Below, one piece after another: positions 18,376 to 27,459 of a stretch of 64,000 bases of DNA. The notes beneath the pieces are model-generated. The model worked only from the letters and a program-made list of their open reading frames with translations, did no database searches and was not told the DNA's origin. Made by a program: the position numbers and the translations under genes. Numbering within the stretch: position 1 is the stretch's first letter; every line of letters begins with the position of its first letter. Source of the DNA: Propioniciclava flava (lineage in GTDB: Bacteria > Actinomycetota > Actinomycetes > Propionibacteriales > Propionibacteriaceae); contig NZ_PPCV01000001.1 of assembly GCF_004126535.1 (NCBI RefSeq), positions 496,001-560,000 of the forward strand. Direction: 5' to 3'.

Positions 18376-19629
18376 ATGACCCACACCGCACTTCGCGCCG
18401 GATTGGTGGCCACCACGGCCGCCGCCCTCCTGTTGACCGGATGCTCGGCACCCGGTTCCGGCCAGCAGAACCTCACCTTCTCCCTCTACATGACCGCGGA
18501 CAGCCCCGCCCGCGCCGTCTACGAGAAGCTCATCGCCGACTTCACCCACGAGACCGGGGTCGCCGTCGACATGACCTACGACACCACCAACTACGAGAAC
18601 AACATCAAGGTCAAGATGGCTGCAGGCAATCTTCCCGACGTGTTCGCGACGCACGGCTGGTCGGTCCTGCGCTACTCAGAATTCCTCCAGCCTCTCGACG
18701 ACCAGGCCTGGACCAGCGGCGTCAACACCGCCTTGAACACCTCCATGCGTGACGACCAGGGCCACCTCTACGCGCTCCCCGTGGAGTACACCGTGGCCGG
18801 CATCGCGGTGAACCAGGACGTCGTCGAGAAGGCGGGCGTCGACGCCACGGCGATCAACACCTGGGACGACTTCAACACGGCCCTCACCAAGGTCGCCGCC
18901 ACCGGCGTCACGCCGATCACCGCCTCCGGCAAGAGCAGTTCCGCGGGTAACATGGCCGACTTCATCGCGTCGAACGCGTTCACCGACGCGCAACGGCAGT
19001 CGTTCCTCGGCGGCACCTTCGACACGGCGGCATGGTCCGAACGCGTGCTGTCGCACGTTCAGGATTGGAGGACCGCGGGCTTCTTCAACGCCGATTACGT
19101 GTCGGCCTCACTGGACGATATGGCCTCGCAACTCGCCCAGGGACAAGCCGCGTTCGCGCTCGTCCCGGCCTCCTCCATCCTCGCGACGACGCTCAAGCTC
19201 AACCCCTCCGCCAACATCGGGTTCATTCCGATCCCCAGCGATCAGGCGGAGCGGTTCCTCGTCGGTGGCGAAGGCATCCACTCCTTCGGGGTCTCGAAGT
19301 CCAGTAAGAACAAGGAGGCCGCCCTGAAGTTCGTCGCCTTCCTCGCCGAACCCGATAACGCTGCAGCGATCGCCTCGGCGCTCGGGTCCTACTCGGGCCT
19401 CACGAACGTCAAAGTCGACCTCGGCCTCCTGCAGAGCAGCTACGACGCCTGGGTCACCCCAGCCCAGTTGCCCACCAAGCCATTCTTCGACCGCGTCTAC
19501 CTGCCCAACGGCATCTGGAGCACCATGATCGCCACCACCGACTCCGTCATCACCGGACAGGCGTCCCCGGATCAGGCGTCGGAGCAGATGAAGCTCCAAT
19601 ACGACACCCTGTTCAGGCAGGCGCGCTGA
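18376..19629 (+). CDS. Carbohydrate ABC transporter substrate-binding lipoprotein (CUT1)
   Basis: A 417-residue extracellular lipoprotein with signal peptide and lipobox LLLTGC. The mature part follows the family 1 solute-binding fold: FTHETGVAVDMTYDTTNYEN, GNLPDVFATHGW and the C-terminal GEGIHSFGVSKSSKNKEAAL, where regularly added helices close the ligand cleft. Such proteins bind oligosaccharides; the neighbouring alpha-galactosidase points to raffinose, melibiose or related galactosides. AAGGAAG stands just before ATG 18376. A strong stem-loop follows the gene before the permease genes. Confidence 0.93.
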   Translation: MTHTALRAGLVATTAAALLLTGCSAPGSGQQNLTFSLYMTADSPARAVYEKLIADFTHETGVAVDMTYDTTNYENNIKVKMAAGNLPDVFATHGWSVLRYSEFLQPLDDQAWTSGVNTALNTSMRDDQGHLYALPVEYTVAGIAVNQDVVEKAGVDATAINTWDDFNTALTKVAATGVTPITASGKSSSAGNMADFIASNAFTDAQRQSFLGGTFDTAAWSERVLSHVQDWRTAGFFNADYVSASLDDMASQLAQGQAAFALVPASSILATTLKLNPSANIGFIPIPSDQAERFLVGGEGIHSFGVSKSSKNKEAALKFVAFLAEPDNAAAIASALGSYSGLTNVKVDLGLLQSSYDAWVTPAQLPTKPFFDRVYLPNGIWSTMIATTDSVITGQASPDQASEQMKLQYDTLFRQAR

Positions 19630-19636
19630 CCAACCT

Positions 19637-19670
19637 CCGGGACCGGCGCACACCCCCACGCCGGTCCCGG
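19637..19670 (+). terminator. Intercistronic stem-loop after the galactoside binding-protein gene
   Basis: Perfect 12-bp inverted repeat (19637-19648 with 19659-19670, ten-base loop) in the gap before the first permease gene, with no T-run. It probably protects the upstream message or partly terminates, keeping binding protein in excess. It mirrors the hairpin at 9882-9912 in the other sugar ABC operon. Confidence 0.7.
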
Positions 19671-19698
19671 CCCGTCGAATCGAGCAAGGAGCCCAACG

Positions 19699-20631
19699 AT
19701 GAGCGCGACAGCCCATCCTCATCAGGCGACACCGGCGCCCCGGCCGCACAGACCACCACGCCCCGCCGGCGCCTCCATCAACCTCATGTACGTCCCGGCG
19801 CTGGTGCTGTTCGCGGTGTTCATCATCTATCCCGTCCTCCAGGGCGTCAGCATCGCCATGACCAACTGGGACGGCTACTCCAGCAGGCGCGCCTTCGTCG
19901 GCCTGGAGAACTTCGCCCGCGTGTTCAGCGACCCGAACTTCTCTACCGCGATGACCAACACGTTCATCTATGGCGTCGGATCCACCGTGATCCAGCAGGT
20001 CCTCGGACTCCTGTTCGCCGTCCTCCTGGACCAAAAGCTCCGGGGCCGTCAGATCGCCCGGGCGATCATCTATCTCCCCGTCCTGGTGTCACCCGTCGTC
20101 ATGGGCCTCATGTACTACCTCGTCTTCCGCTACCACCAAGGCGCACTCAACGACATCCTCGGCGTGTTCGGAGCCGCCCCCGTGTCGTGGATGTCTGATG
20201 CCGGCGTGGCCATTGGAGTGATCGTGGTGGTCAACTCCCTGCAGTTCATGGGCATCTCCATGCTCATCTATCTCTCAGGTCTCCAGGGGATCCCGCAGGA
20301 GATCCGGGAGGCGGCCGCACTCGACGGGTCGATCGGTTGGAACCAGTTCCGCAGCATCACGATCCCTCAGCTGATGCCCGCCTTCGCGTCCAGCGTCGTG
20401 CTCAACCTCATCGGCGGGCTCAAGCTCTACGACGTCATCCAGGTGCTCACCGGCGGCGGCCCCGGTTACGCGACCAACTCGGTATCGACCCTGATCGGCC
20501 GCACCTACTTCGGCAATCAGGCGGCGGGCTATGCGGCCGCCCAGGGCGTCGTGCTGTTCCTCGTCATCGTCGTCTGCACCGTCGCCTTGAACTGGTGGTT
20601 CGACCGCACCCGCTCGCATCTGGAGAACTGA
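19699..20631 (+). CDS. Carbohydrate ABC transporter permease, MalF/LacF type
   Basis: A 310-residue membrane protein with six predicted spans. The cytoplasmic EAA loop, which docks the ATPase, reads EIREAAALDGSIGWNQFRSI and is intact. It pairs with the next gene to form the CUT1 channel for galactosides. ATG 19699 follows AAGGAG at a normal distance. The N-terminal tail is rich in His, Pro and Arg and lies in the cytoplasm. No ATPase gene is in this operon, so a shared MsmK-type ATPase elsewhere probably powers it. Confidence 0.93.
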   Translation: MSATAHPHQATPAPRPHRPPRPAGASINLMYVPALVLFAVFIIYPVLQGVSIAMTNWDGYSSRRAFVGLENFARVFSDPNFSTAMTNTFIYGVGSTVIQQVLGLLFAVLLDQKLRGRQIARAIIYLPVLVSPVVMGLMYYLVFRYHQGALNDILGVFGAAPVSWMSDAGVAIGVIVVVNSLQFMGISMLIYLSGLQGIPQEIREAAALDGSIGWNQFRSITIPQLMPAFASSVVLNLIGGLKLYDVIQVLTGGGPGYATNSVSTLIGRTYFGNQAAGYAAAQGVVLFLVIVVCTVALNWWFDRTRSHLEN

Positions 20632-20632
20632 C

Positions 20633-21451
20633 ATGCGCCGACACACGAAGATCCTCGTCACGCTCCTGGTGCTCACCGGATGCCTGGTGCAGTTGGTCCC
20701 GTTCTACTTGGCCCTCACCACTGCCTTCAAAGAACAGTCCGACCTCTCTTCAGTCTGGGCGTTCCCGTTCGCGGCGATCACGTGGGACAACCTCGCTGCG
20801 GCGATCGCGCAGGGCGGCGTCCTGCGGGCCACCTTCAACAGTGCGGTGGTGACCGTGATCGCGACGGGTCTCACCTGCATGCTCGCGGCGTTAGCCGCCT
20901 ATCCGCTGGCACGCCGCCGGACACGTCTGAACCGGGGCGTGGAGTTCACGATCCTCGCCGTCATGATGGTTCCGCCCCTGAGCATCCTGGTCCCGCTGTA
21001 CTCCTTGTTGAACGGGCTCGGCCTCCTGGACACCTATGCCGGGCTCATTCTGCCCCTGGTGTGCCTGGAACTGCCGCGGGCGATCTTCCTCTACACGCAG
21101 TTCCTCCGGGCTGTCCCGCTCTCCTTGGAGGAGGCCGCGCGAGTGGATGGGGCGAGCCGTCTACAGACCCTGCGCATCATCATCTTCCCGCTGCTCAAGC
21201 CGGTGACCGTGACCGTCATTATCCTCACGGCGGTCTACGTATGGAACGAGTTCGCGCTCAGCTCCTACATCATGACCAGCACCGAGATGAGGACCCTCGC
21301 GCCTTCAATCGCGGCCTTCTTCGGGGCTAACGGCTCCAACGTCAATGCCGCGGTCGCGGGTTCACTGATCGGCGTGGTGCCGATTCTGATCGCCTACCTG
21401 TTCCTGCAGCGCTACTTCATGAAGGGGATGCTCGCTGGCGCTGAGAAGTGA
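20633..21451 (+). CDS. Carbohydrate ABC transporter permease, MalG type
   Basis: A 272-residue membrane protein with six predicted spans and the EAA loop SLEEAARVDGASRLQTLRII. It is the partner permease of the preceding gene, from which it is separated by one base, so the two are translationally coupled. Residues near the start (FYLALTTAFKEQSDLSS) match MalG-like permeases. It ends the alpha-galactoside operon; a stem-loop follows at 21499-21524. Confidence 0.93.
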   Translation: MRRHTKILVTLLVLTGCLVQLVPFYLALTTAFKEQSDLSSVWAFPFAAITWDNLAAAIAQGGVLRATFNSAVVTVIATGLTCMLAALAAYPLARRRTRLNRGVEFTILAVMMVPPLSILVPLYSLLNGLGLLDTYAGLILPLVCLELPRAIFLYTQFLRAVPLSLEEAARVDGASRLQTLRIIIFPLLKPVTVTVIILTAVYVWNEFALSSYIMTSTEMRTLAPSIAAFFGANGSNVNAAVAGSLIGVVPILIAYLFLQRYFMKGMLAGAEK

Positions 21452-21498
21452 CCTCGCCAGCCTCCCCCGCGCGGGCCAGAGCCACGCGGGTAGCCAGC

Positions 21499-21524
21499 GG
21501 CCCGTCCCTGCGTGGGGACGGGCC
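21499..21524. terminator. Stem-loop terminator between convergent genes
   Basis: Perfect 10-bp stem GGCCCGTCCC / GGGACGGGCC with a six-base loop between the end of the galactoside operon and the convergent thioredoxin-fold gene. No T-run follows. Its placement fits a bidirectional terminator. Confidence 0.72.
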
Positions 21525-21563
21525 GCCGCCGTCTGCGTCACCGGCCGGTTGCAGGCAGAGTGC

Positions 21564-22448
21564 TCAGAACAGTGCGGAGGTGAGATCGCGACGCGCCTTC
21601 AGCACGGCCGGATCGCTCGCACCCACCGTCTCGAAGAGTTCCAGCAACCGCTTGCGTGCGCGCTCGCGATCATCGCCAACGGTGAGACGAATCGCCTCGA
21701 TGATCCGGGCGAACGCGGGTGCCACGTTGCCCGAGGCCAACTCCAGGTCGGCCATGGCGAGTTGGGCGTCCACATCGGCGGGGTCTGCGTCGGCCTTCGC
21801 CTTCACCTCAGCCGGGTTGGCCCCACCCAGGCGCACCATCAGGGCCGCCTGCGCCCGGCCCGCCGCGGCTTCGCTGTCGGCCGGGTTGGCTTCCAGCAGC
21901 TTGTCGAACTCCTCCACGGCCGCGGCGAAATCGCCGCGCTCCAAGGCGGCGTCCGCCGCGTCGAACCGGGGATCGGGGCCAGCAGCCTGAGCGGCGTTCG
22001 GATCGACGACCGGCTGCGCCTTCCCGGATACCCCGTTCGTCGCTGCCACCTGCAGGAGTTGGTCGATGGCGCCCTTCGCCGTCGCCTTGTCGGTGGTGCC
22101 CTGGAACAGCGGCGCGAGTTGGCCACCCAGCACACCCACCACCAGCGGGACGCTTTGGATCTGCAGCGCCTGCGCAATGGTCGGCGCACGATCCACGTCG
22201 ATACGGACCAGCAGGTATGCGCCAGCCGCCTCGTTGGCTAGTTCGGTCAACGTGGCCGCGAACTGCGGGTCAGGCGCCCGGGATGACCAGAACTCCAACA
22301 CGAGCGGGTGCTGCATGGACAAGCCGAGCACCGACTCGAAGGACTGGTCGTCGGCTTCGACGACCCACGACGCACCCGGCGGCGGCGGCGGTGTGGGCTT
22401 GAGGGCGGACAGATCGATCGCTCCGCCACGCAACGGCATAGAAGACAT
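21564..22448 (-). CDS. Thioredoxin-fold / TPR protein, YbbN (CnoX)-like
   Basis: A 294-residue cytosolic protein: a Pro-rich start, a thioredoxin-like domain (about 25-140) and tetratricopeptide-like helices (about 160-290) with AALERGDFAAAVEEFDKLLE. The redox CXXC motif is replaced by WSSRAPD, so it cannot act as a dithiol oxidoreductase. The YbbN/CnoX family protects proteins from oxidative aggregation and hands them to chaperones; the same role is inferred. In mycobacteria a similar gene also lies close to the glgE-glgB region. It stands alone, convergent with the galactoside operon and divergent from pgm. Confidence 0.82.
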   Translation of the reverse strand: MSSMPLRGGAIDLSALKPTPPPPPGASWVVEADDQSFESVLGLSMQHPLVLEFWSSRAPDPQFAATLTELANEAAGAYLLVRIDVDRAPTIAQALQIQSVPLVVGVLGGQLAPLFQGTTDKATAKGAIDQLLQVAATNGVSGKAQPVVDPNAAQAAGPDPRFDAADAALERGDFAAAVEEFDKLLEANPADSEAAAGRAQAALMVRLGGANPAEVKAKADADPADVDAQLAMADLELASGNVAPAFARIIEAIRLTVGDDRERARKRLLELFETVGASDPAVLKARRDLTSALF

Positions 22449-22560
22449 GGGCCCTATTCTTCCACCGATGTACTGAGGACCAAGACTCGCTCTTCAGCGA
22501 ACCGCGAGACGATCCGGATACCAGGCTGCGCACCGGCGGTGGGCGCGGCATGATGGGGCC

Positions 22561-24189
22561 ATGGTTCACCCACGCGCCGGACAACCCGCCACCCCCGAGG
22601 ACCTCATCGATGTCGATCAGGTCATCGCCGCCTACTACGACCTGGTTCCCGACCCGGCCAACCCCGACCAGCAGGTCGTGTTTGGCACCTCCGGCCATCG
22701 TGGTTCCAGCCTGAAGACTGCGTTCAACGAGGCGCACATTGCTGCGACCACCCAGGCGATCATCGAGTACCGGGCATCCCAGGGGATCACGGGTCCGCTG
22801 TTCATCGGCAAGGACACCCACGCGTTGTCGCTGCCCGCCTGGAAGACTGCCTTGGAGGTGCTGCACGCCGCAGGCATCGACGTGCGCGCCGAGCGGGAGG
22901 ACGAGTACACCCCCACCCCGGCCGTCTCCCGCGCGATCATCGTTTACAACCGCGACCATTCCGGCCCGCGAGCCGACGGCATCGTCGTGACCCCGTCGCA
23001 CAACCCGCCCACCGACGGCGGGTTCAAGTACAACCCTCCGCACGGTGGCCCTGCCGACTCCGATGCCACCTCCGTCATCGCGGCCCGCGCCAACGAACTG
23101 CTGGGCACCTGGCGTTCCGTGGCCCGCACGCCCTACGAGCGGGCCGCCGCCCAGATCACCCGGCACGACTACCGGACTCCCTACGTGGAGGATCTGTCCT
23201 CGGTGATCAACCTGGACGCCATCCGTGATGCAGGCCTCTCGATCGGGGCCGATCCCATGGGCGGTGCGTCGGTGCAGTACTGGGAATACCTGGCCGACAC
23301 CTTCGATCTGGGGATCTCCGTGGTCAACCGCACCGTTGACCCCGCCTGGCCGTTCATGACCCTGGACTGGGACGGCAAGATCCGCATGGACTGCTCCTCC
23401 CCCTACGCCATGGCCTCGCTGATCGGAAACCGGGACGCCTACGATCTGTCGACCGGCAACGATGCCGACTCCGACCGGCACGGGATCGTCACCCCCGACG
23501 CCGGGCTGATGAACCCGAATCACTACCTTGCTGTGGCGATCCAGTACCTGTACGCGCACCGTCCCGGCTGGGATCCGCAGGCTGGCATCGGCAAAACGCT
23601 GGTCTCCAGTTCCATGATCGACAAGGTCGCCGCCAAGCTCGGTCGCACCCTGGTGGAGGTACCCGTCGGGTTCAAGTGGTTCGTTCCAGGACTTTCTGAT
23701 GGATCGATCGGGTTCGGCGGCGAGGAATCCGCCGGGGCGTCCTTCCTGACGCTGGACGGGCGCACGTGGACGACCGACAAGGACGGCATTCTGCTGGACC
23801 TGCTCGCCTCCGAAATCCTGGCCGTGACCGGCCAGACGCCCAGCCAGCACTACGCCGCGTTGGCCGAGGAGTTCGGCCAGACCTCGTACGCTCGCGTGGA
23901 CGCCCCCGCGAACCGGCAGCAGAAGGCCAAGCTCGGGGCACTCACCCCCGAAGACGTGACCGCCACCGAACTGGCTGGTGAGGCCATCGTCGCCAAGCTG
24001 ACCCGCGCCCCGGGAAACAATGCACCCATCGGCGGGTTGAAGGTCGTCACGCAGAACGCCTGGTTCGCCGCACGTCCCTCGGGCACCGAGGACGTGTACA
24101 AGATCTATGCCGAGTCCTTCAAGGGCGACGCTCACCTAGCTGAGGTGCAGGCCCAAGCCAAGCAGGTGGTCGACTCAGTGCTGTCCTGA
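22561..24189 (+). CDS. pgm: Phosphoglucomutase (alpha-D-glucose phosphate-specific)
   Basis: A 542-residue enzyme interconverting glucose 1-phosphate and glucose 6-phosphate, linking glycogen and galactose metabolism to glycolysis. Conserved sites: TSGHRGSS near the start, the phosphoserine S146 in VTPSHNPP, the metal loop GNDADSDRHG, the sugar loop GGEESAG and the phosphate-binding RPSGTED near the end. Length matches the Pgm family of bacteria. Its 3' end overlaps the convergent potassium channel gene by 15 bases. It probably serves the GlgE and glycogen route at the start of this window. Confidence 0.96.
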   Translation: MVHPRAGQPATPEDLIDVDQVIAAYYDLVPDPANPDQQVVFGTSGHRGSSLKTAFNEAHIAATTQAIIEYRASQGITGPLFIGKDTHALSLPAWKTALEVLHAAGIDVRAEREDEYTPTPAVSRAIIVYNRDHSGPRADGIVVTPSHNPPTDGGFKYNPPHGGPADSDATSVIAARANELLGTWRSVARTPYERAAAQITRHDYRTPYVEDLSSVINLDAIRDAGLSIGADPMGGASVQYWEYLADTFDLGISVVNRTVDPAWPFMTLDWDGKIRMDCSSPYAMASLIGNRDAYDLSTGNDADSDRHGIVTPDAGLMNPNHYLAVAIQYLYAHRPGWDPQAGIGKTLVSSSMIDKVAAKLGRTLVEVPVGFKWFVPGLSDGSIGFGGEESAGASFLTLDGRTWTTDKDGILLDLLASEILAVTGQTPSQHYAALAEEFGQTSYARVDAPANRQQKAKLGALTPEDVTATELAGEAIVAKLTRAPGNNAPIGGLKVVTQNAWFAARPSGTEDVYKIYAESFKGDAHLAEVQAQAKQVVDSVLS

Positions 24190-25932
24190 TTGCCAGGCCA
24201 GCAGTTCGGCACGTCGTCCGCGCGCCAGGAGCCTGCCCACCCACGTGGCAGGCACCTGGATGCCGGAGGCCAGGTAGGCCACCACATGGTCATAGATCAA
24301 CCCGGCCGTCATCGTGGCGAACGCGGACGTCTGCCCGATCAGCACCACGGTGTCGCCTAGACGCAGCGGCGTCTCGAAGGCGGGCTCAAAGGTCGTCTCG
24401 CCACCGCGAATGAGGGTCACGGGCAGGGCGCGTAGAGGGATGCTGCGATCGTCGGGATGCCGGAACAGATCCCCCAGCCGCAGCGGGTGCCCGGCGTGAA
24501 GCCAACGCGCCACCGCCGGAGCCTGGACGTCGTCGATGACGAACCGATCACTGTCGGGCGAGCCGCGCCCCATCCGCTGCACGATGCGTGACAGCAAGGA
24601 GTCGGCGGCCTTGTCATCCAGCGTCCACAGGTAGGACACGAACTCCCAAAAGTCTGGCGTGATGACGCGCGACAGCGCCTCCGAGACCGACAGTTGCGCG
24701 GGAATGAAGACCGAATCGGGGGCCATGGCCTCCAGGAGCGGTTTGGCTCGTGACGAGCTTTGCCGCACGACCACGAAGATGTCGGGGCTCTGGAGGCGTG
24801 CGTGCCCGGCGAGGGCCAGGTTCACGGCATCTTGATCACTGCCTGCCACGAAACCGACCGAGCCGCTCACGTCAGGTGGCCCATCCTCAGGCCGAACCAG
24901 GGACCAGTTCAGGCCACCATCATCGAGATCTTGCGCCAACTCGCGTCCGAAATGGTCGTTGGACGCGATGACCCAATGGCCGTCCTCGTGTTCCTCGGTG
25001 TCGGGCGGCAGCGGCTCCCCGCTCATAGCGGTCAGCCACATGACGAGCCGGTACGTATCCGGGTGCCGCAGGCGCATCACCAGATAGTTCCCGTACCGTT
25101 CGAAGGCGTTGACCACGGCATCGGCGCCGAAGTCGTGCATGGCTCCGACGGTAAGCCGGTCGTTTGCACACGCGATCACCGGGACGTCGTCGCGGAGCAA
25201 CGACACGGCCATGACGATCGCAAGGTTGACCTCGTCGTCATGGGTGAGCGCCAGTACCCCGGCGCAGTAGGGGCTGCCGAGCCCGGCCAGCCCCAGGGAC
25301 GCCGGGTCGCGGGCGTCGGCCACCAGCGCGGGGATGTCGCTGGACAGTTGAGCGTTGGCCAGTGCGGCCAAGGAGGCGGGGTCGGCGTCCAAGATCACGC
25401 AACTGCGCCCTCGGGCATCCAGCTTCTCGGCGACCATCTGGCCCATCTGCCCGTATCCGGCAACGATCAGGAACGGACGCCGCAGGCTCGTGACTTTGCG
25501 CACGAAGGACTGCCGGGCCAGCGCGAGGCGAAATGCGCGATCTTGCAGGAGCCCCAGCGTGATGCCGATGAAGTAGGCCCACCCGATCACCGAGGCGAAA
25601 ATGCACACGATCACCCAGGCCCGCTGCGGATAGGACAACGGGTAGGGGATCTCACCGAAGCCGATGGTGGTCGCGGTGAAGCTCATCAGGTACAGCGCAT
25701 CGAAGACGCTCATGTGCCAGGGCCGCCCGGCCGGGTCGGTGCCGGGAATGAGCGTCAGGCCGGTGACCCCCACGCTGAACACGGCCACGACGGTGATGAG
25801 CGGTGCTCGCAGCTTGCGCAGGGCGAGAAAGAGCGCATCAGTCGGTTGGACCGGGTCGGGGATGCGGACGGTGCGCCGACGTAGAGGGTTGCGCCGCCGC
25901 GGCGTCCGCGCGGATGTTCGGGTGCGCCGCAT
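24175..25932 (-). CDS. Potassium channel with two TrkA-N/RCK-like domains
   Basis: A 585-residue ion channel. A basic N-terminus precedes TM1 (about 43-62), a pore helix with selectivity filter TTIGFGE (88-94) and TM2 (about 106-129). The filter predicts K+ selectivity. A first nucleotide-binding RCK-type domain follows with GYGQMG (159-164), then a second, more divergent one (about 310-430) and a C-terminal TrkA-C-like region. This resembles gated channels of the MthK and CASTOR/POLLUX type more than KtrAB uptake systems. GAGG precedes ATG 25932. The small membrane gene upstream ends only seven bases away, so the pair is coupled. Confidence 0.88.
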   Translation of the reverse strand: MRRTRTSARTPRRRNPLRRRTVRIPDPVQPTDALFLALRKLRAPLITVVAVFSVGVTGLTLIPGTDPAGRPWHMSVFDALYLMSFTATTIGFGEIPYPLSYPQRAWVIVCIFASVIGWAYFIGITLGLLQDRAFRLALARQSFVRKVTSLRRPFLIVAGYGQMGQMVAEKLDARGRSCVILDADPASLAALANAQLSSDIPALVADARDPASLGLAGLGSPYCAGVLALTHDDEVNLAIVMAVSLLRDDVPVIACANDRLTVGAMHDFGADAVVNAFERYGNYLVMRLRHPDTYRLVMWLTAMSGEPLPPDTEEHEDGHWVIASNDHFGRELAQDLDDGGLNWSLVRPEDGPPDVSGSVGFVAGSDQDAVNLALAGHARLQSPDIFVVVRQSSSRAKPLLEAMAPDSVFIPAQLSVSEALSRVITPDFWEFVSYLWTLDDKAADSLLSRIVQRMGRGSPDSDRFVIDDVQAPAVARWLHAGHPLRLGDLFRHPDDRSIPLRALPVTLIRGGETTFEPAFETPLRLGDTVVLIGQTSAFATMTAGLIYDHVVAYLASGIQVPATWVGRLLARGRRAELLAWQSGQH

Positions 25933-25939
25933 GGGTGCC

Positions 25940-26326
25940 TCAGTGATGGCGGAAGTTCGCGGTTTCGATCACCATCAAGACGACGGAGACGATGTTGGCC
26001 AGCAAGGCGCCCAAGGCCAGGGACACGACGCTCGACATGGCGCTGGCCGTGAGCGCCTGGGGCTGAATCTGGGTGATCCAGATCCACACCGTCGCCGCGC
26101 CGATGAGCTGGATCGTCGCCACCAGGCTGGTGGCCAGGTGCATTGCTCCTATTTGGGTGCGGTCGCCGAACTTCAAGATCGTGGCGACGACGTTGACCAC
26201 CACAGCCGCATACAGTTCAGCAACGTTGTGCAGGTCAGGGTTGCCGATGTCGCCCGTCACATAGCCGAAGTTCAGCGTCGCCGCGAGCAGCACGAAGAAG
26301 CCGAAGACCACCTTCTCCAGGTTCAT
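25940..26326 (-). CDS. Small four-helix membrane protein, DUF6394-like
   Basis: 128 residues with about four hydrophobic segments, no signal cleavage site and no catalytic motif. Sequence and length agree with the DUF6394 family, which is often found beside potassium channel genes; I recall this association and could not check it. It precedes the RCK channel gene by seven bases in the same operon. A role as a channel accessory or regulator of membrane potential is an inference. The polar segment DIGNPDLHNVAELY between the first two helices may be the most useful signature for searching. Confidence 0.65.
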   Translation of the reverse strand: MNLEKVVFGFFVLLAATLNFGYVTGDIGNPDLHNVAELYAAVVVNVVATILKFGDRTQIGAMHLATSLVATIQLIGAATVWIWITQIQPQALTASAMSSVVSLALGALLANIVSVVLMVIETANFRHH

Positions 26327-26396
26327 GGCGTCACCCTATCCGGCCCAGACGTCAGCCGACGACGACCCCACCCCTGGCCAAGAGGCGGCCTCGGGT

Positions 26397-27404
26397 TCAG
26401 CTCTTCGCGGTGGAGAAGAGGATGTCCACCACGTAGACGAGCGTGTCCCCCGCCTCAACGGTGGGTGCGGACGCATTGCCGTTGGGGTAGGCCTGGTCAG
26501 GCGGGATGATGAGCAGGACGCGGGACCCAATCGGGCGCCCCACCAAACCGGCGCGCCACCCCGGGATCATCTCCGACAACTGTGCCGCGTCGGCGGCGTC
26601 GAAGCCATCATCGATCATCTGGCCGGTCTTCCAGGACCAGCCGCGATACTTCACCAGCGTGACGTCCCCCTCGGCGACCGCAGGCTGATCCCCGGTGATG
26701 AGGTTCTCTGCGACCAGGGTGCTCGGCGGCGTGGCGCCGCTGGGGATCGTGACGACAGGCTTGCCGCCGTCGTCATGGACGGTCACCGGCAGGGTGGGAT
26801 GGTTGATCGTTCCCGACGCTTGACCGACGGAAGTCGCCAGCACGTCCACCACGAACACCAGCGAATCGCCGACCTGGATCCCTGCCTGCGGCGAGCCGCC
26901 CGAACTGTCATAGCCGTCGGTGCCGGGCATCCCGATCAGAACGCGTTCCCCGACTTTGGCACCCGTGAGCCCCTTGGTGAACCCCGGGACGACCTGCGAG
27001 AGGGAGAATACTGCGGGTGTGCCCTTCGCCCACGACGAATCGAACACCTGCCCGGTGCGGCCGTTGACGCCCACGTAGTTGACCTTCACGTAGGAGTCGC
27101 CCGCCGCGCTGACGCCGTGACCCTCGGTCACGACGCGCGTGCGGGTCTGGTCGATCGCCCACGGGGAGGGCACCGTGACGGCAGGTGCTGCCCCGGCCTC
27201 GCCCGTCACCGTGATGCCATCCAGGCTGGCCGACGGCGTGATCGGCGTCGGGCTCGGCGTCGCGGACGGGGTCGCCGTCGCGGTGGCGGTATCGCTGGGT
27301 GTCGGGGTCGCGCTCGGTTCGGGCGCTCCGCCGCACGCGGTGAGCGTCACGGCCAAAGCTAAGCCCAACGCAACGGACGCGGCGGCTTTGAGGGAATTCT
27401 GCAC
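26397..27404 (-). CDS. FKBP-type peptidyl-prolyl isomerase lipoprotein
   Basis: A 335-residue secreted lipoprotein with signal peptide and lipobox TLTAC, a Thr/Ser/Pro-rich linker (about 25-55) and two FKBP-like regions. The first contains VNYVGVNGRTGQVFDSSW, then VPGFTKGLTGAKVGERVLIG; the second contains VKYRGWSWKTGQMIDDGF and VLLIIPPDQAYPNG. FKBP proteins catalyse proline isomerisation during folding of exported proteins. Start is GTG 27404, with AGGA upstream. Two FKBP domains in one lipoprotein are common in actinobacteria. Confidence 0.9.
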   Translation of the reverse strand: MQNSLKAAASVALGLALAVTLTACGGAPEPSATPTPSDTATATATPSATPSPTPITPSASLDGITVTGEAGAAPAVTVPSPWAIDQTRTRVVTEGHGVSAAGDSYVKVNYVGVNGRTGQVFDSSWAKGTPAVFSLSQVVPGFTKGLTGAKVGERVLIGMPGTDGYDSSGGSPQAGIQVGDSLVFVVDVLATSVGQASGTINHPTLPVTVHDDGGKPVVTIPSGATPPSTLVAENLITGDQPAVAEGDVTLVKYRGWSWKTGQMIDDGFDAADAAQLSEMIPGWRAGLVGRPIGSRVLLIIPPDQAYPNGNASAPTVEAGDTLVYVVDILFSTAKS

Positions 27405-27459
27405 CCCGGCATCCTACCGAGCCTTTCTGTGGCCCCGTCGCACCGCACGCGGGCGGCGC

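Noticed and set aside
22270-24135. 621-codon minus-strand frame opposite pgm
   Set aside because: Shadow of phosphoglucomutase, which has all active-site loops on the plus strand.
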